This document shows positions 28,569 to 37,494 of a stretch of DNA of 64,000 bases, piece after piece (within the stretch, counting starts at the first letter, position 1; every line of letters starts with the position of its first letter). The stretch lies in contig JAAYKY010000057.1 in NCBI GenBank assembly GCA_012522185.1, positions 1 to 64,000 of the forward strand, given 5' to 3'. A model generated the notes under the pieces. That model was not told the DNA's origin, made no database searches, and was given only the letters and a program-made list of their open reading frames with translations. Origin of the DNA: Flavobacteriaceae bacterium (GTDB lineage: Bacteria > Bacteroidota > Bacteroidia > Flavobacteriales > Weeksellaceae). A program made the translations under genes and the position numbers.

Positions 28569-29840
28569 ATGGCACAAGATATTATTTTCGATTTGATTGA
28601 AGATGAAAGAGAAAGACAAACCGTTGGTTTGGAGCTAATTGCATCTGAGAACTACGTGAGTGACAACGTCATGAGAGCAATGGGGTCAATTTTGACCAAT
28701 AAGTATGCAGAGGGTTATCCTGGCAAAAGATACTATGGCGGATGCGAAGTCGTAGATGAAATCGAAACCCTTGCCATCGAAAGATTGAAACATTTATTCA
28801 ATGCCGAATACGCAAACGTGCAGCCACACAGTGGTTCACAGGCAAATGCTTCTGTTTACTTGGCTTGTTTGAAACCGGGCGATAAAATCATGGGATTGGA
28901 TTTGTCACATGGTGGACATTTGACACATGGTTCACCGGTGAGTTCTTCGGGAATGCTTTATCAGACTTGTTTCTATGGCGTTGATAAAGAAACCGGAACG
29001 ATTAATTACGAAGCGATGCGTCAGACTGCACTGAAAGAAAAACCCAAAATGATTATCTGCGGTGCTTCGGCTTATTCGCGCGATATGGATTTTGCGAAAT
29101 TCCGTGAAGTAGCAGATGAAATAGGCGCTTTGTTGTTGGCCGATATTGCGCACCCGGCCGGGTTAATTGCAAGAGGAATTTTGAACGACCCGATTCCTCA
29201 TTGTCATTTTGTAACTTCTACTACGCATAAAACCCTTCGTGGGCCACGTGGAGGTATCATCATGATGGGTAAAGATTTTGAAAACCCATGGGGCGAAACA
29301 ACGCCAAAAGGAGAAATCAAAATGATGTCTCAGCTGCTGAATATGGCGGTTTTCCCGGGAACTCAGGGTGGTCCTTTGGAACATGTCATCGCTGCGAAAG
29401 CAGTTGCTTTTGAAGAAGCGCTGTCGGATGGATATATGGAATACGCAGTTCAACTGACCAAAAACGCACAAGCTTTGGCCAAAGCAATGGTGGGGCACGG
29501 GTACGAAATCGTTTCGGGTGGAACTGACAATCATTTGATGTTGATTGACCTACGAAACAAAGATATCACAGGCCGTCAGGCGGAAAATACATTGGTTAAA
29601 GCCGAAATCACTTGTAACAAAAACATGGTTCCTTTTGACGATAAATCTCCGTTTACGACTTCGGGAATTCGTTTGGGAACCGCTGCGATTACAACGCGAG
29701 GTTTGAAGGAAGACGATATGCAAACCGTTGCAGATCTGATCGACGAAGCTTTGATGAACAAAGACAATGATACCGTTTTGGAAGCGGTGGGCGATAAAGT
29801 TACTGAAATGATGTCTTCTCGTCCATTGTTTCAATGGTAA
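28569..29840 (+). CDS. glyA: Serine hydroxymethyltransferase
   Basis: A PLP enzyme that interconverts serine and glycine and supplies one-carbon units to tetrahydrofolate. The 423-residue protein opens [17 protein letters not shown] and carries [32 protein letters not shown] and the lysine motif [15 protein letters not shown], where the lysine binds PLP. I chose ATG at 28569 because the upstream extension overlaps both the promoter and the anmK start. An intrinsic terminator follows. Confidence 0.98.
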   Translation: MAQDIIFDLIEDERERQTVGLELIASENYVSDNVMRAMGSILTNKYAEGYPGKRYYGGCEVVDEIETLAIERLKHLFNAEYANVQPHSGSQANASVYLACLKPGDKIMGLDLSHGGHLTHGSPVSSSGMLYQTCFYGVDKETGTINYEAMRQTALKEKPKMIICGASAYSRDMDFAKFREVADEIGALLLADIAHPAGLIARGILNDPIPHCHFVTSTTHKTLRGPRGGIIMMGKDFENPWGETTPKGEIKMMSQLLNMAVFPGTQGGPLEHVIAAKAVAFEEALSDGYMEYAVQLTKNAQALAKAMVGHGYEIVSGGTDNHLMLIDLRNKDITGRQAENTLVKAEITCNKNMVPFDDKSPFTTSGIRLGTAAITTRGLKEDDMQTVADLIDEALMNKDNDTVLEAVGDKVTEMMSSRPLFQW

Positions 29841-29867
29841 AAAATAAACCCGAAATTTCGGATAATG

Positions 29868-29897
29868 AAAACCTGCAGTTCTCCTGTAGGTTTTTTT
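29868..29897 (+). terminator. Intrinsic terminator after glyA
   Basis: AAACCTGCAG pairs with CTGTAGGTTT around a short loop, then seven T residues. Its end touches the stop of the convergent DUF4143 ATPase gene. Confidence 0.9.
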
Positions 29898-31038
29898 ATG
29901 TAATAAAATCGAGATAGTTTTTGGGATGAATTAATTCATAAGAAGCATCGGGATAAGCCTTTGCAAAAGCGGTTGGAATTTTCGGTTTTCGGTTTTCATT
30001 CCATTTGAATTCAAATCCGGCGATGGACTCGTTTTCGGTTTCTACCCAGTCCAGTTCTTGCTGATCGTAAGTTCGCCAGAAATAATTTTCTTTTTTAAGT
30101 TTCTGATAATTTTGCTTTTTAATTCGTTCGGAAGCCAAATAATTTTCCCATAATTCGCCCGTATCATTGCGCATATCCAGTCGGTTAAAATTATTAATCA
30201 ATGCATTCCGAATGCCGTTATCGTAAAAATACCATCGGCTCGATTTGGTGATTTCCTTGCGTAAATTTCGGCTGAAACCATTTATTTTATACAAAACAAA
30301 AACTTTGGAAAGCAAATCCAGATAGCGTTCTACGGTATTTTTTGAAATCTGTAACTGATTGCCTAATTCTTGCAAGGAAACTTCTTTTCCAACTTGAAAA
30401 GCAATCATTTTGAGCAAATCGTAAATTTTAGCTGAATTTTTAATTCCGTCGTAGATTAAAATATCTTTCAGCAAATACGAACTGATGATTTCGTTCAGGT
30501 ATTCTTGTTTTTCTTCCCAGTCCGGATATTGTTCCAGTTCGGGATAGCCGCCAAATAAAAGTCTTTGTTCCAGATTTTCGGTGGTTTCTTTGTGATTTTC
30601 GAATTGAGAAAATTCAATTTGCGACAACGGAAAAAGGTAAAGTGTATTTTTTCTTCCGACCAAAGGTTCACCCAGATTATTGGCCATATCAAACATAGAT
30701 GATCCTGTGGCGATAATCTTGATGCCATCAATAGAGTCCACGATTAATTTCAAAATCCATCCGATTTCGGGAATGTGCTGAGCTTCATCAATCGCCAGAA
30801 TTTCAATTCCGTCCAAAAGACGTTTGTAATTAGCAACCGAACGTTCGCGCAATAATTCTGCATCGTTTACGTCCTCACCGTTCAGTGATAAGTATTTTTC
30901 TTTGGGAATGGTTTCCAGATAATCCTGAATGAGCTTAGTTTTTCCCACACGACGTGCGCCTAATAAAATCAATACTTTATTGGGTCTGACTTTCTTTTCA
31001 AACTCATTTAATAATGCTCTTTTGTAGCGATAGGCCAT
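29896..31038 (-). CDS. DUF4143 ATP-binding protein (AAA_14)
   Basis: A 380-residue ATPase of the common AAA_14/DUF4143 type. Walker A is GARRVGKT (27-34), Walker B LAIDEAQ (81-87) and TGSSMFD is the sensor region. A winged-helix segment follows (VSLQELGNQLQISKNTVERYLDLL). The C-terminal part has E in LWENYLA, D in QQELDWVE and E-x-K in FEFKWN, which looks like the PD-(D/E)xK nuclease core. The function of this widespread family is not established; DNA- or mobile-element-linked roles are often suspected. Short tandem repeats lie directly upstream of the start. Confidence 0.88.
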   Translation of the reverse strand: MAYRYKRALLNEFEKKVRPNKVLILLGARRVGKTKLIQDYLETIPKEKYLSLNGEDVNDAELLRERSVANYKRLLDGIEILAIDEAQHIPEIGWILKLIVDSIDGIKIIATGSSMFDMANNLGEPLVGRKNTLYLFPLSQIEFSQFENHKETTENLEQRLLFGGYPELEQYPDWEEKQEYLNEIISSYLLKDILIYDGIKNSAKIYDLLKMIAFQVGKEVSLQELGNQLQISKNTVERYLDLLSKVFVLYKINGFSRNLRKEITKSSRWYFYDNGIRNALINNFNRLDMRNDTGELWENYLASERIKKQNYQKLKKENYFWRTYDQQELDWVETENESIAGFEFKWNENRKPKIPTAFAKAYPDASYELIHPKNYLDFIT

Positions 31039-31081
31039 TTTCTGACGTTCTATTTCACTACAAAATTACGTAAATTTTGTT

Positions 31082-31160
31082 AATTCAGTCAATCAACTGA
31101 CTGAATTTACGTGAATTCCGTCAGTTGACTGACTGAATTTGCATTAATTCCGTCAGTTAG
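31082..31160. repeat. 32-bp tandem repeats (two and a half copies) upstream of the DUF4143 gene
   Basis: Units start at AATTC at 31082, 31114 and 31146, spaced exactly 32 bp. Each contains CAGT(C/T)-type half-sites, and the first forms AATTCAGTCA facing TGACTGAATT. The third, partial unit runs into the DUF4260 stop codon. The arrangement could be an operator for the ATPase gene. Confidence 0.75.
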
Positions 31161-31509
31161 AAGACCCAATTTTCCCTAAATGCGTGTCTTTGAAATCGGA
31201 AAAATATTTAAGTCCGTATCCGAAAATCCGGTCCATTACCGAATGGGCCAATAAAATTATTCCCATAAACTGTAGCCATTCCGAATGAAAATAAATCCCA
31301 ATCAGATAAACCACAACCGCCAATAATTGATGGTGGAAAAAATTATAAAGCATTGCCCCAAATTTATTTCCAAAGGCATATCCGATCATACTTAGGTCGG
31401 GCAATAAAAGACAAGCTGGAAATGCCCACCAAGGAAAACCCAAAAGCGAAAACAAATAAACCGACAAAATAAAAAGTCCCAGATTTTCCAGTTGAAGCAG
31501 TGTTTTCAT
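31153..31509 (-). CDS. DUF4260 family membrane protein
   Basis: A 118-residue protein with about four hydrophobic segments. The pattern LLQLENLGLFILS at the start, LLPDLSMIGYAFGNKFGAMLYNFFHH in the middle (quoted in part) and HSVMDRIFGYGLKY near the end match what I recall of DUF4260. The family is often called a YkvM-like or unknown membrane protein; its function is unknown. The gene lies upstream of the DUF4143 ATPase on the same strand, but the tandem repeats between them argue for separate control. Confidence 0.8.
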   Translation of the reverse strand: MKTLLQLENLGLFILSVYLFSLLGFPWWAFPACLLLPDLSMIGYAFGNKFGAMLYNFFHHQLLAVVVYLIGIYFHSEWLQFMGIILLAHSVMDRIFGYGLKYFSDFKDTHLGKIGSSN

Positions 31510-31566
31510 AAGCCATGTTTTTTTATAAGTTGCAATAATTCGGCTTTGTTACAGATAGGGTGTACG

Positions 31567-31580
31567 ACAAGCGTCAAATT
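31567..31580 (-). repeat. Inverted third copy of the TTTGACGCTTGT motif
   Basis: On the minus strand AATTTGACGCTTGT is identical to 18928-18940 plus one flanking base. It lies about 58 bp upstream of the DUF4260 start. Confidence 0.4.
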
Positions 31581-31608
31581 TCCGTTATTTGTACTATAAA
31601 TCCAGAAG

Positions 31609-34600
31609 TTGTCGTCAAAAATTTACATATCTCTTTTTCTGTTTATCTTTTTCCTGAGTGTTTCGGCTCAGGTGCCGGATTGGGAGAATGATAACTTCAG
31701 AAAGGACTCTATCAACGTTTCTGATACGGTGCAGCTCAATGCTGGCGTGATTTTGCCCGATAAATTCATGATTACGGACGAAGCCGGAAATCCTGTTTCC
31801 GAATTGTTTTACGAAGTCGATTATGCAAATTCACAAATCATTTTTGACGAAAGTCTGTCGGGGCAAAAACTATTTGTCTCTTATTATATTCACCCCGATT
31901 TGCAACGTTCATCAGTATTCTCAAAAGATACAGCGCTTATCATTGAGCCCACTCAGGAACACAAATATTATGCTTATGGCGAGGATTTGAGAGAGGTTCG
32001 AAAGCCTTTTGACGGACTGAACAGTCGGGGTTCATTGGTTCGAGGAATTCGTTTTGGGAATAACCAGAGCGCATCGGTACAATCTTCTCTTGATTTGCAA
32101 CTCACCGGAAATTTAACCGAAGAGATTGGTATCAATGCTGTGATTTCTGACAACAATGTACCGATTCAGGCCGATGGTTATACGCAGCAATTGCAGGAGT
32201 TTGACAAAGTTTATGTAGAATTATTCAATCGAAATTCCCGAATTCGTGCCGGGCACGTTGATTTACATCAGGAAAATGATTTCTTTGGAAATTTCTCTCA
32301 AAAAGTCACCGGATTGCAAGTTGCAACGGAACTTACCCATGCCAATGATTCCAAAACCCGAATTCATGCAGCGGGAAGTATGACTCGGGGCGAGTTCGCC
32401 ACCAAAAAAATAATTGGTCAAAACGGAAATCAAGGCCCTTATCGACTTTCAGGAAATCATAACGAATTGTATATCATCATCGTTTCGGGAAGTGAAAGGG
32501 TTTTCCTCGATGGAGTCTTGATGATGCGTGGCGAAAACCAGGATTATGTCATCAATTACAATACGGGTGAACTTACCTTTACCAGCAACCGACTGATTAC
32601 CGATAATTCACGAATTACTGTCGAATATCTCTATGCCAATCGAAGTTATTCCCAAGTTTTGATTTATGGAGGAGTCGAACATGAATCGGAACGATTTCGA
32701 ATTGCCGGACATTTTTATTCGAATGGCGATTCTAAAAACAATCCTTTGTCCGACAACCTAAGCGATGCGGACAAACAAATTCTTGCCGATGCCGGGAACA
32801 ATGAAGAAGAAATGTTCAATACGACGGCTGTTCCTACTGAATACGATCCTGACAAAAATTTATATCGAAAAATAATCATCGATGGGGTTGAGGTCTTTGA
32901 ATATTCCGATAATCCCGAAGAGGAATTGTATCAAGTCAATTTTACGTATGTAGGAAATAACAACGGAAATTATATTCAAACCAATGTGGAAATCAATGGG
33001 AAAGTATTTCAATACGTTCCGCCCATTGAAGGAATTCGACAAGGAAATTACGAACCGATTCGTCAGTTGATTCCACCGAAAAGACTTCAATTATATACAT
33101 TGAATTCCGCTTATAAATTAAAAAAAGGAATCATCGGGATTGATTTGGGAATGAGCAATGAAGATTTGAATTTATTTTCAGACAAAGACGATGGCGAAAA
33201 TCTAGGTTTGGCCGGAAGGATTTATGGAAATCAGGAATTTGAATTGAATTCTTGGCGAATTCAACCCCAATTTGAAATGTCCTACATTCAGCGGACATTT
33301 AATTCCATTCAAAGGCTAAGATCGGTAGAGTTTACCCGTGATTTCAATTTGACGGAAGAACTTTCTGAGGCGGATCAGACCTATCTTCGATTGGGGTTGG
33401 CAACGAGTTACAAAGATTCACTCAGTATGAATTATAATTTACATTACCTTCAAAATCAAGGTCAATATAAAGGTGTGAAAAATGATTTGAATTTAAATTA
33501 TACTTCGGATAAGAACTTTGCGCAGCTCAATTTTTCTTTATTAAATGCCGAGAAAGAAAGCCTATTGAACCCGGAGTTTGAACCCGATGCTTCTCGGTTT
33601 TTACGCTATCAGGCCGAAGCTCGTCGAAAACTTTGGAAAACACTTTGGGTAGGGGCTCAATACGCAGGAGAGCTCAACGAAATTCAAGATCATTTGCAGT
33701 TTTCGGACGGCGATAATTTATCAGATCAATCCTTCCGATGGGATGAAATTCGTGCCATGGTTGGCGTGGGAGATACCGCGAAGATTCATGCCCAACTATC
33801 TTATTACAATCGTCGCGATGATTCCGTTCGATTGGGCATCATGCAAAATTTGACGAAGTCCCATGGGGTTATTTTGCAATCTCGACTCATCAATCAGCAG
33901 GACCAAAGGCTGGAAATGATGGCGCATTATCGATCGGTTGATTATCTTTTTGAAGGCCATCCGAGCGAAGATTACATCACGGGAAACATTCGCTGGTTCC
34001 GAAGTTACTTCCGTGGCGGGATGGTGGTCAATGCTTTTTATGAATTGGGAAGTGGTGTGGAGCCCCAACGGGAATTTGAATATGTGAAAGTGACCGATGG
34101 CACCGGAATTTACAAATGGACGGATTACAATGGCGATGGTTTGGAGCAATTGGACGAATTTGAAGTAGCGGAATATCAGGACGAAGCGAATTACATCCGG
34201 GTTTATACCAATACAATTGAGTACGTCAAAACCAATAAAAATAATTTCAGCTTCTCACTTCGACTGCGCCCCAAAGAACTATTGAATTCGGAAAATCAAT
34301 TTCTCGGCCGATGGATGTTACAGGGCTCGCTTCAATCCACGAATTCGCTTCTGAAAGACGGACGAGCTCTGGAGTGGAACCCCTTCGTGAATTCGGACAA
34401 CGTCCTTTCCAAGATGCAAAGTATCCGAAGCAGTTTAAATTTCAATCAAGGCGGACAATACAAATGGTCTTCGAGTTATACTTATTCCCAACAAGAAGCT
34501 CAGAATTTTGTGTTTACCGGACGCGAATCCCGTGATACCAAAAGTCATCTCCTCAATGCTCGCTACCGTCCGTGGGAGAACTTTTACTTTTTGACCGAAG

Positions 34601-35055
34601 CCGAAAACATCCGAATCATCAGTCATTCCGATATGTTTGAAAGCCGAAGATTTATCATTGAATCTTGGCGTGTGAAACCACAGATTTCTTATCAGGTCGA
34701 TAGTAAATTCAGCGCTGCACTCAATTATACCTATCAAAACAAATCCAATCGAACGGGCGAAGAAAGCCTCAATCAATCCAATCTGGGGGCAGAAATTCAA
34801 TGGAATGATGGCTCCAAATCCTCATTGCTTGGAAGTTTTAATTACATCAACAACCGCTTCATCGGAAATGCACAATCCGTGGTAGGAAACCAAATGATGG
34901 AAGGACTCAAACCCGGAAATAACTTCGTTTGGCAACTCATGTTGCAAAGACAACTCAATTCATTTTTAAGCGTAAATATCAGTTATGATGGTAGAAAAAC
35001 CGAAGAAAATAAAACCATTCATACCGGAAATGTTCAGATTCAGGCGAGGTTTTAA
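31609..35055 (+). CDS. Large outer-membrane beta-barrel protein, unknown function
   Basis: An 1148-residue protein with a signal peptide (FFLSVSAQ, about residue 21), then a domain resembling a linked beta-sandwich region (30-110), and long runs of alternating polar/hydrophobic strands ending in IQARF, a typical barrel terminus. The segment LTGNLTEEIGINAVISDNN and VDYN-like repeats recall large Bacteroidota outer-membrane proteins distantly like SprA, but I cannot name the family. D839-YNGDGLEQLDE forms a canonical 12-residue EF-hand-like calcium loop. The start is TTG at 31609; no ATG gives a signal peptide. It stands alone between minus-strand genes. Confidence 0.8.
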   Translation: MSSKIYISLFLFIFFLSVSAQVPDWENDNFRKDSINVSDTVQLNAGVILPDKFMITDEAGNPVSELFYEVDYANSQIIFDESLSGQKLFVSYYIHPDLQRSSVFSKDTALIIEPTQEHKYYAYGEDLREVRKPFDGLNSRGSLVRGIRFGNNQSASVQSSLDLQLTGNLTEEIGINAVISDNNVPIQADGYTQQLQEFDKVYVELFNRNSRIRAGHVDLHQENDFFGNFSQKVTGLQVATELTHANDSKTRIHAAGSMTRGEFATKKIIGQNGNQGPYRLSGNHNELYIIIVSGSERVFLDGVLMMRGENQDYVINYNTGELTFTSNRLITDNSRITVEYLYANRSYSQVLIYGGVEHESERFRIAGHFYSNGDSKNNPLSDNLSDADKQILADAGNNEEEMFNTTAVPTEYDPDKNLYRKIIIDGVEVFEYSDNPEEELYQVNFTYVGNNNGNYIQTNVEINGKVFQYVPPIEGIRQGNYEPIRQLIPPKRLQLYTLNSAYKLKKGIIGIDLGMSNEDLNLFSDKDDGENLGLAGRIYGNQEFELNSWRIQPQFEMSYIQRTFNSIQRLRSVEFTRDFNLTEELSEADQTYLRLGLATSYKDSLSMNYNLHYLQNQGQYKGVKNDLNLNYTSDKNFAQLNFSLLNAEKESLLNPEFEPDASRFLRYQAEARRKLWKTLWVGAQYAGELNEIQDHLQFSDGDNLSDQSFRWDEIRAMVGVGDTAKIHAQLSYYNRRDDSVRLGIMQNLTKSHGVILQSRLINQQDQRLEMMAHYRSVDYLFEGHPSEDYITGNIRWFRSYFRGGMVVNAFYELGSGVEPQREFEYVKVTDGTGIYKWTDYNGDGLEQLDEFEVAEYQDEANYIRVYTNTIEYVKTNKNNFSFSLRLRPKELLNSENQFLGRWMLQGSLQSTNSLLKDGRALEWNPFVNSDNVLSKMQSIRSSLNFNQGGQYKWSSSYTYSQQEAQNFVFTGRESRDTKSHLLNARYRPWENFYFLTEAENIRIISHSDMFESRRFIIESWRVKPQISYQVDSKFSAALNYTYQNKSNRTGEESLNQSNLGAEIQWNDGSKSSLLGSFNYINNRFIGNAQSVVGNQMMEGLKPGNNFVWQLMLQRQLNSFLSVNISYDGRKTEENKTIHTGNVQIQARF

Positions 35056-35056
35056 A

Positions 35057-35485
35057 TTATAATTTCCTAAGCTTATCTAAAAGTACTCCATTTAAAATCT
35101 TATAAAAGAGAAGGCATATTAAAAGAAATAAGATAAATGAGACTCCAAAAATTTTATAGAAATCATTAATTTCCAGATAAATAAGATTTTTTAGAAAAAA
35201 ACAGCCTATAGCAAACATGCTGATAACATGACTTAAACTCACAATTATAAAGCTAAAAAAATAACTTAAGTAGGGCTTTAAATTATTTAAAAGATGCTCC
35301 AGCATATAAAAAACCACACACAAAATAATGGTGTAAATGAAAATTAATAATTGCAGATGAAATGCTGATAAAACTTTCAGAAAGGAGGCGTTGTTATTTA
35401 AATTTGCTTCGATTATTAAATAAGTAACTTCTTTAAAGAAAAAAAATAGAAGAATAAAAACTAAAAACTTTAAAGCCCCTTTCAT
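35057..35485 (-). CDS. Hypothetical four-helix membrane protein
   Basis: A 142-residue protein with four strongly hydrophobic segments (about 5-23, 42-62, 75-98 and 112-132) and a basic end. I do not recognise the family. The gene is AT-rich even by local standards. Its start lies three bases after the stop of the LysM gene, so it is probably the last gene of that transcript. It has no other visible motif. Confidence 0.65.
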   Translation of the reverse strand: MKGALKFLVFILLFFFFKEVTYLIIEANLNNNASFLKVLSAFHLQLLIFIYTIILCVVFYMLEHLLNNLKPYLSYFFSFIIVSLSHVISMFAIGCFFLKNLIYLEINDFYKIFGVSFILFLLICLLFYKILNGVLLDKLRKL

Positions 35486-35488
35486 TCT

Positions 35489-37447
35489 TTAATCTTTAAT
35501 CTCGCCCACATCATCCGGGGATTCATCGGCACGAACAAAAAGTCTTACAACCCGAACTGCTTTGTTCACATAAGCTTTTCCTTCTTTTTCGTATTTGAAT
35601 TTGGTAGCCAAACGGGTTTGTTCCGCTCCAAGTGAATTCAAGATATCACCTCTCGAATTCATTCTTTCCACCAAATCATAGAAAATATCGAAGCCAATTT
35701 GTTGGTATTCGTTGGGAGTGATGCAATAAACATCTAAGAACTTTTGCAAAGCTGCTCTTTCGCCCGTTCCGTAAATATTCACCAAATGAACCGTGCTAAA
35801 TGCAAATCCTATGTTCTTCAGCGCAGCGATGTTGGCCGCGTTTTTATCGTTATAGATATCATATGCATTGACAAATTTCACTCCATAAGCTTGAAGGCTT
35901 TCCGCATCCATGGATTTGAGTTTGTTTACATAAGTATCGCCCAATGCATTATTATCAGAAACCAATACGGTAATAATTGGCGTGAAATATTCTTTTTTTA
36001 CAATTGTCCCATCGCTCAGTTTTTCGTCCACCGTTTCTGATTTTTGAGCTAACTCATTGACATTTCGAGTGATTTTGATAGTCGGATTGGAAAGTCTTCG
36101 GTTCAGGTTTTGGGAAACGTATTCAGCCAAACCTTGGTGTCTTTCATCGGTCAAAATCTGAATTTCCTGTCCTTTGTAATTTGCTCTAATTTCTTCAATG
36201 ATGGCATCGGCGATAACCTCATCGCTTGGTTTGGCAATGATTACATTTTCCAATTCTTTTAGATCATCTGAATTACTCAAAGGAGAAACCAATGCAATTC
36301 CGGAGCCTGTCAGCATAGTAGCCATCGATTTGAAATTCGAAGCAAACAAAGGACCTACGACCGCATCAAATTTCGAAAAATCGGTAGTTGCAATCAGACT
36401 TTCAAGTGATGCCGACTGGTTTTCGGAGTCCATGACTTTTAGATTGATTTGCTTTCCTTTCAATGCAAGTGAGTCCAGCGCCATTTTTGCGCCTATCAGT
36501 ATATCCGTCGAAATGTTTTTCTCGGCTGCACTTCCTTTCGCATTATTGAGATGGAAAGGCAGAATCAAAGCAATATTGATTTCATTGTCATTGATACGTT
36601 TGATTTCGCCCGGTGCTTTGATGATATTTGCCCCATCCTGCAATGGAATCTTTAAAGTCATTCCGACTTTCAGACCGTCGCGAAGTTCCGGGTTGTGTTG
36701 AAGAAGTTCCGCAAGGCTGACTTTGTAAACTCGGGTAAGCGTATAAATCGTTTCGCCTGCTTTTACTTTGTGTTCGATGAGTCCATCCTGAATGACGGCA
36801 TTTGTTTTTCCTTTCTTCGGAATTTTGATATAGGAACCGACCTTCAATCCTTCGGTTTGAACACTCGGATTGGCAATGTAAAACTCATCTTCACTCACTC
36901 CAAATTGACGTGTAAGTGAGAAAACCGTTTCGCCTCTTACGACTTTATGCATTCCTGCCGGCACGATCTCTTCTTCGCCATTATTGGACTTTTTCTTGGG
37001 AATTCGGATGATGTCACCTGCTTTTAATCCTTGCTCCAATTGAGGATTTAGACTGACGAGCGCTTCTTCCGTAATTCCATATTCACGAGTGAGCGTATAG
37101 ACAGTTTGTTTGGGTTTTACTTCGTAATAAATATAGTTCTCGTCCTCTGTTGGGATGATTACTTCATGAGTTTGCCCATTCGTTGGGGTAGGTGTTTCGG
37201 GATTTTTCTGTGTAACAACGGGCTTGATAGAGCCATCGGTTTTTCCCGGAATTCTGAGCGTATCTCCGACTTGCAGAGACCTATCGTTCAGAAATGGATT
37301 GGCATTTTTTAGTTCTTCTTGCGAGATCCCATATTGCCTCGAAATCCCATAAACGGTTTCTTTTGCCTGTACTGTGTGCGTTCTCTCCTGTGCAAACAAA
37401 CCGCCTGCTAAGATCAAAAACAGAAATGCCCAAATCGCTTTTCTCAT
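35489..37447 (-). CDS. LysM repeats fused to a periplasmic-binding-protein-like domain
   Basis: A 652-residue exported protein with a signal peptide ending GGLFAQ. Four LysM domains follow, each of the form (H)xVxxxETVYxLxRxYGxSxxxLxxxNP (about 23-67, 105-152, 165-208 and 223-267), then a type I periplasmic-binding-protein fold from about 285 to 640 (INIALILPFHLNNAKG onward). LysM binds peptidoglycan; the second domain resembles amino-acid-binding receptors and LpoA-like lipoproteins. A cell-wall sensor or scaffold role is inference. The start at 37447 is set by the promoter at 37466-37494, which covers an earlier in-frame ATG. Confidence 0.88.
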   Translation of the reverse strand: MRKAIWAFLFLILAGGLFAQERTHTVQAKETVYGISRQYGISQEELKNANPFLNDRSLQVGDTLRIPGKTDGSIKPVVTQKNPETPTPTNGQTHEVIIPTEDENYIYYEVKPKQTVYTLTREYGITEEALVSLNPQLEQGLKAGDIIRIPKKKSNNGEEEIVPAGMHKVVRGETVFSLTRQFGVSEDEFYIANPSVQTEGLKVGSYIKIPKKGKTNAVIQDGLIEHKVKAGETIYTLTRVYKVSLAELLQHNPELRDGLKVGMTLKIPLQDGANIIKAPGEIKRINDNEINIALILPFHLNNAKGSAAEKNISTDILIGAKMALDSLALKGKQINLKVMDSENQSASLESLIATTDFSKFDAVVGPLFASNFKSMATMLTGSGIALVSPLSNSDDLKELENVIIAKPSDEVIADAIIEEIRANYKGQEIQILTDERHQGLAEYVSQNLNRRLSNPTIKITRNVNELAQKSETVDEKLSDGTIVKKEYFTPIITVLVSDNNALGDTYVNKLKSMDAESLQAYGVKFVNAYDIYNDKNAANIAALKNIGFAFSTVHLVNIYGTGERAALQKFLDVYCITPNEYQQIGFDIFYDLVERMNSRGDILNSLGAEQTRLATKFKYEKEGKAYVNKAVRVVRLFVRADESPDDVGEIKD

Positions 37448-37465
37448 CTGTTCAAATTTAAATAA

Positions 37466-37494
37466 CAAAAATACAATTCTTTCTGTTAAGGCAA
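37466..37494 (-). promoter_or_regulatory. Promoter of the LysM gene
   Basis: On the minus strand TTG (37494-37492), 18 bp and TATTTTTG (37473-37466) match the Bacteroidota consensus with the same spacing as the rpsA promoter. The -33 element overlaps the last codons of bshC. Confidence 0.7.

Noticed and set aside
31082-31160. CRISPR array
   Set aside because: The units are contiguous 32-bp tandem repeats with no unique spacers, and no cas gene is near.
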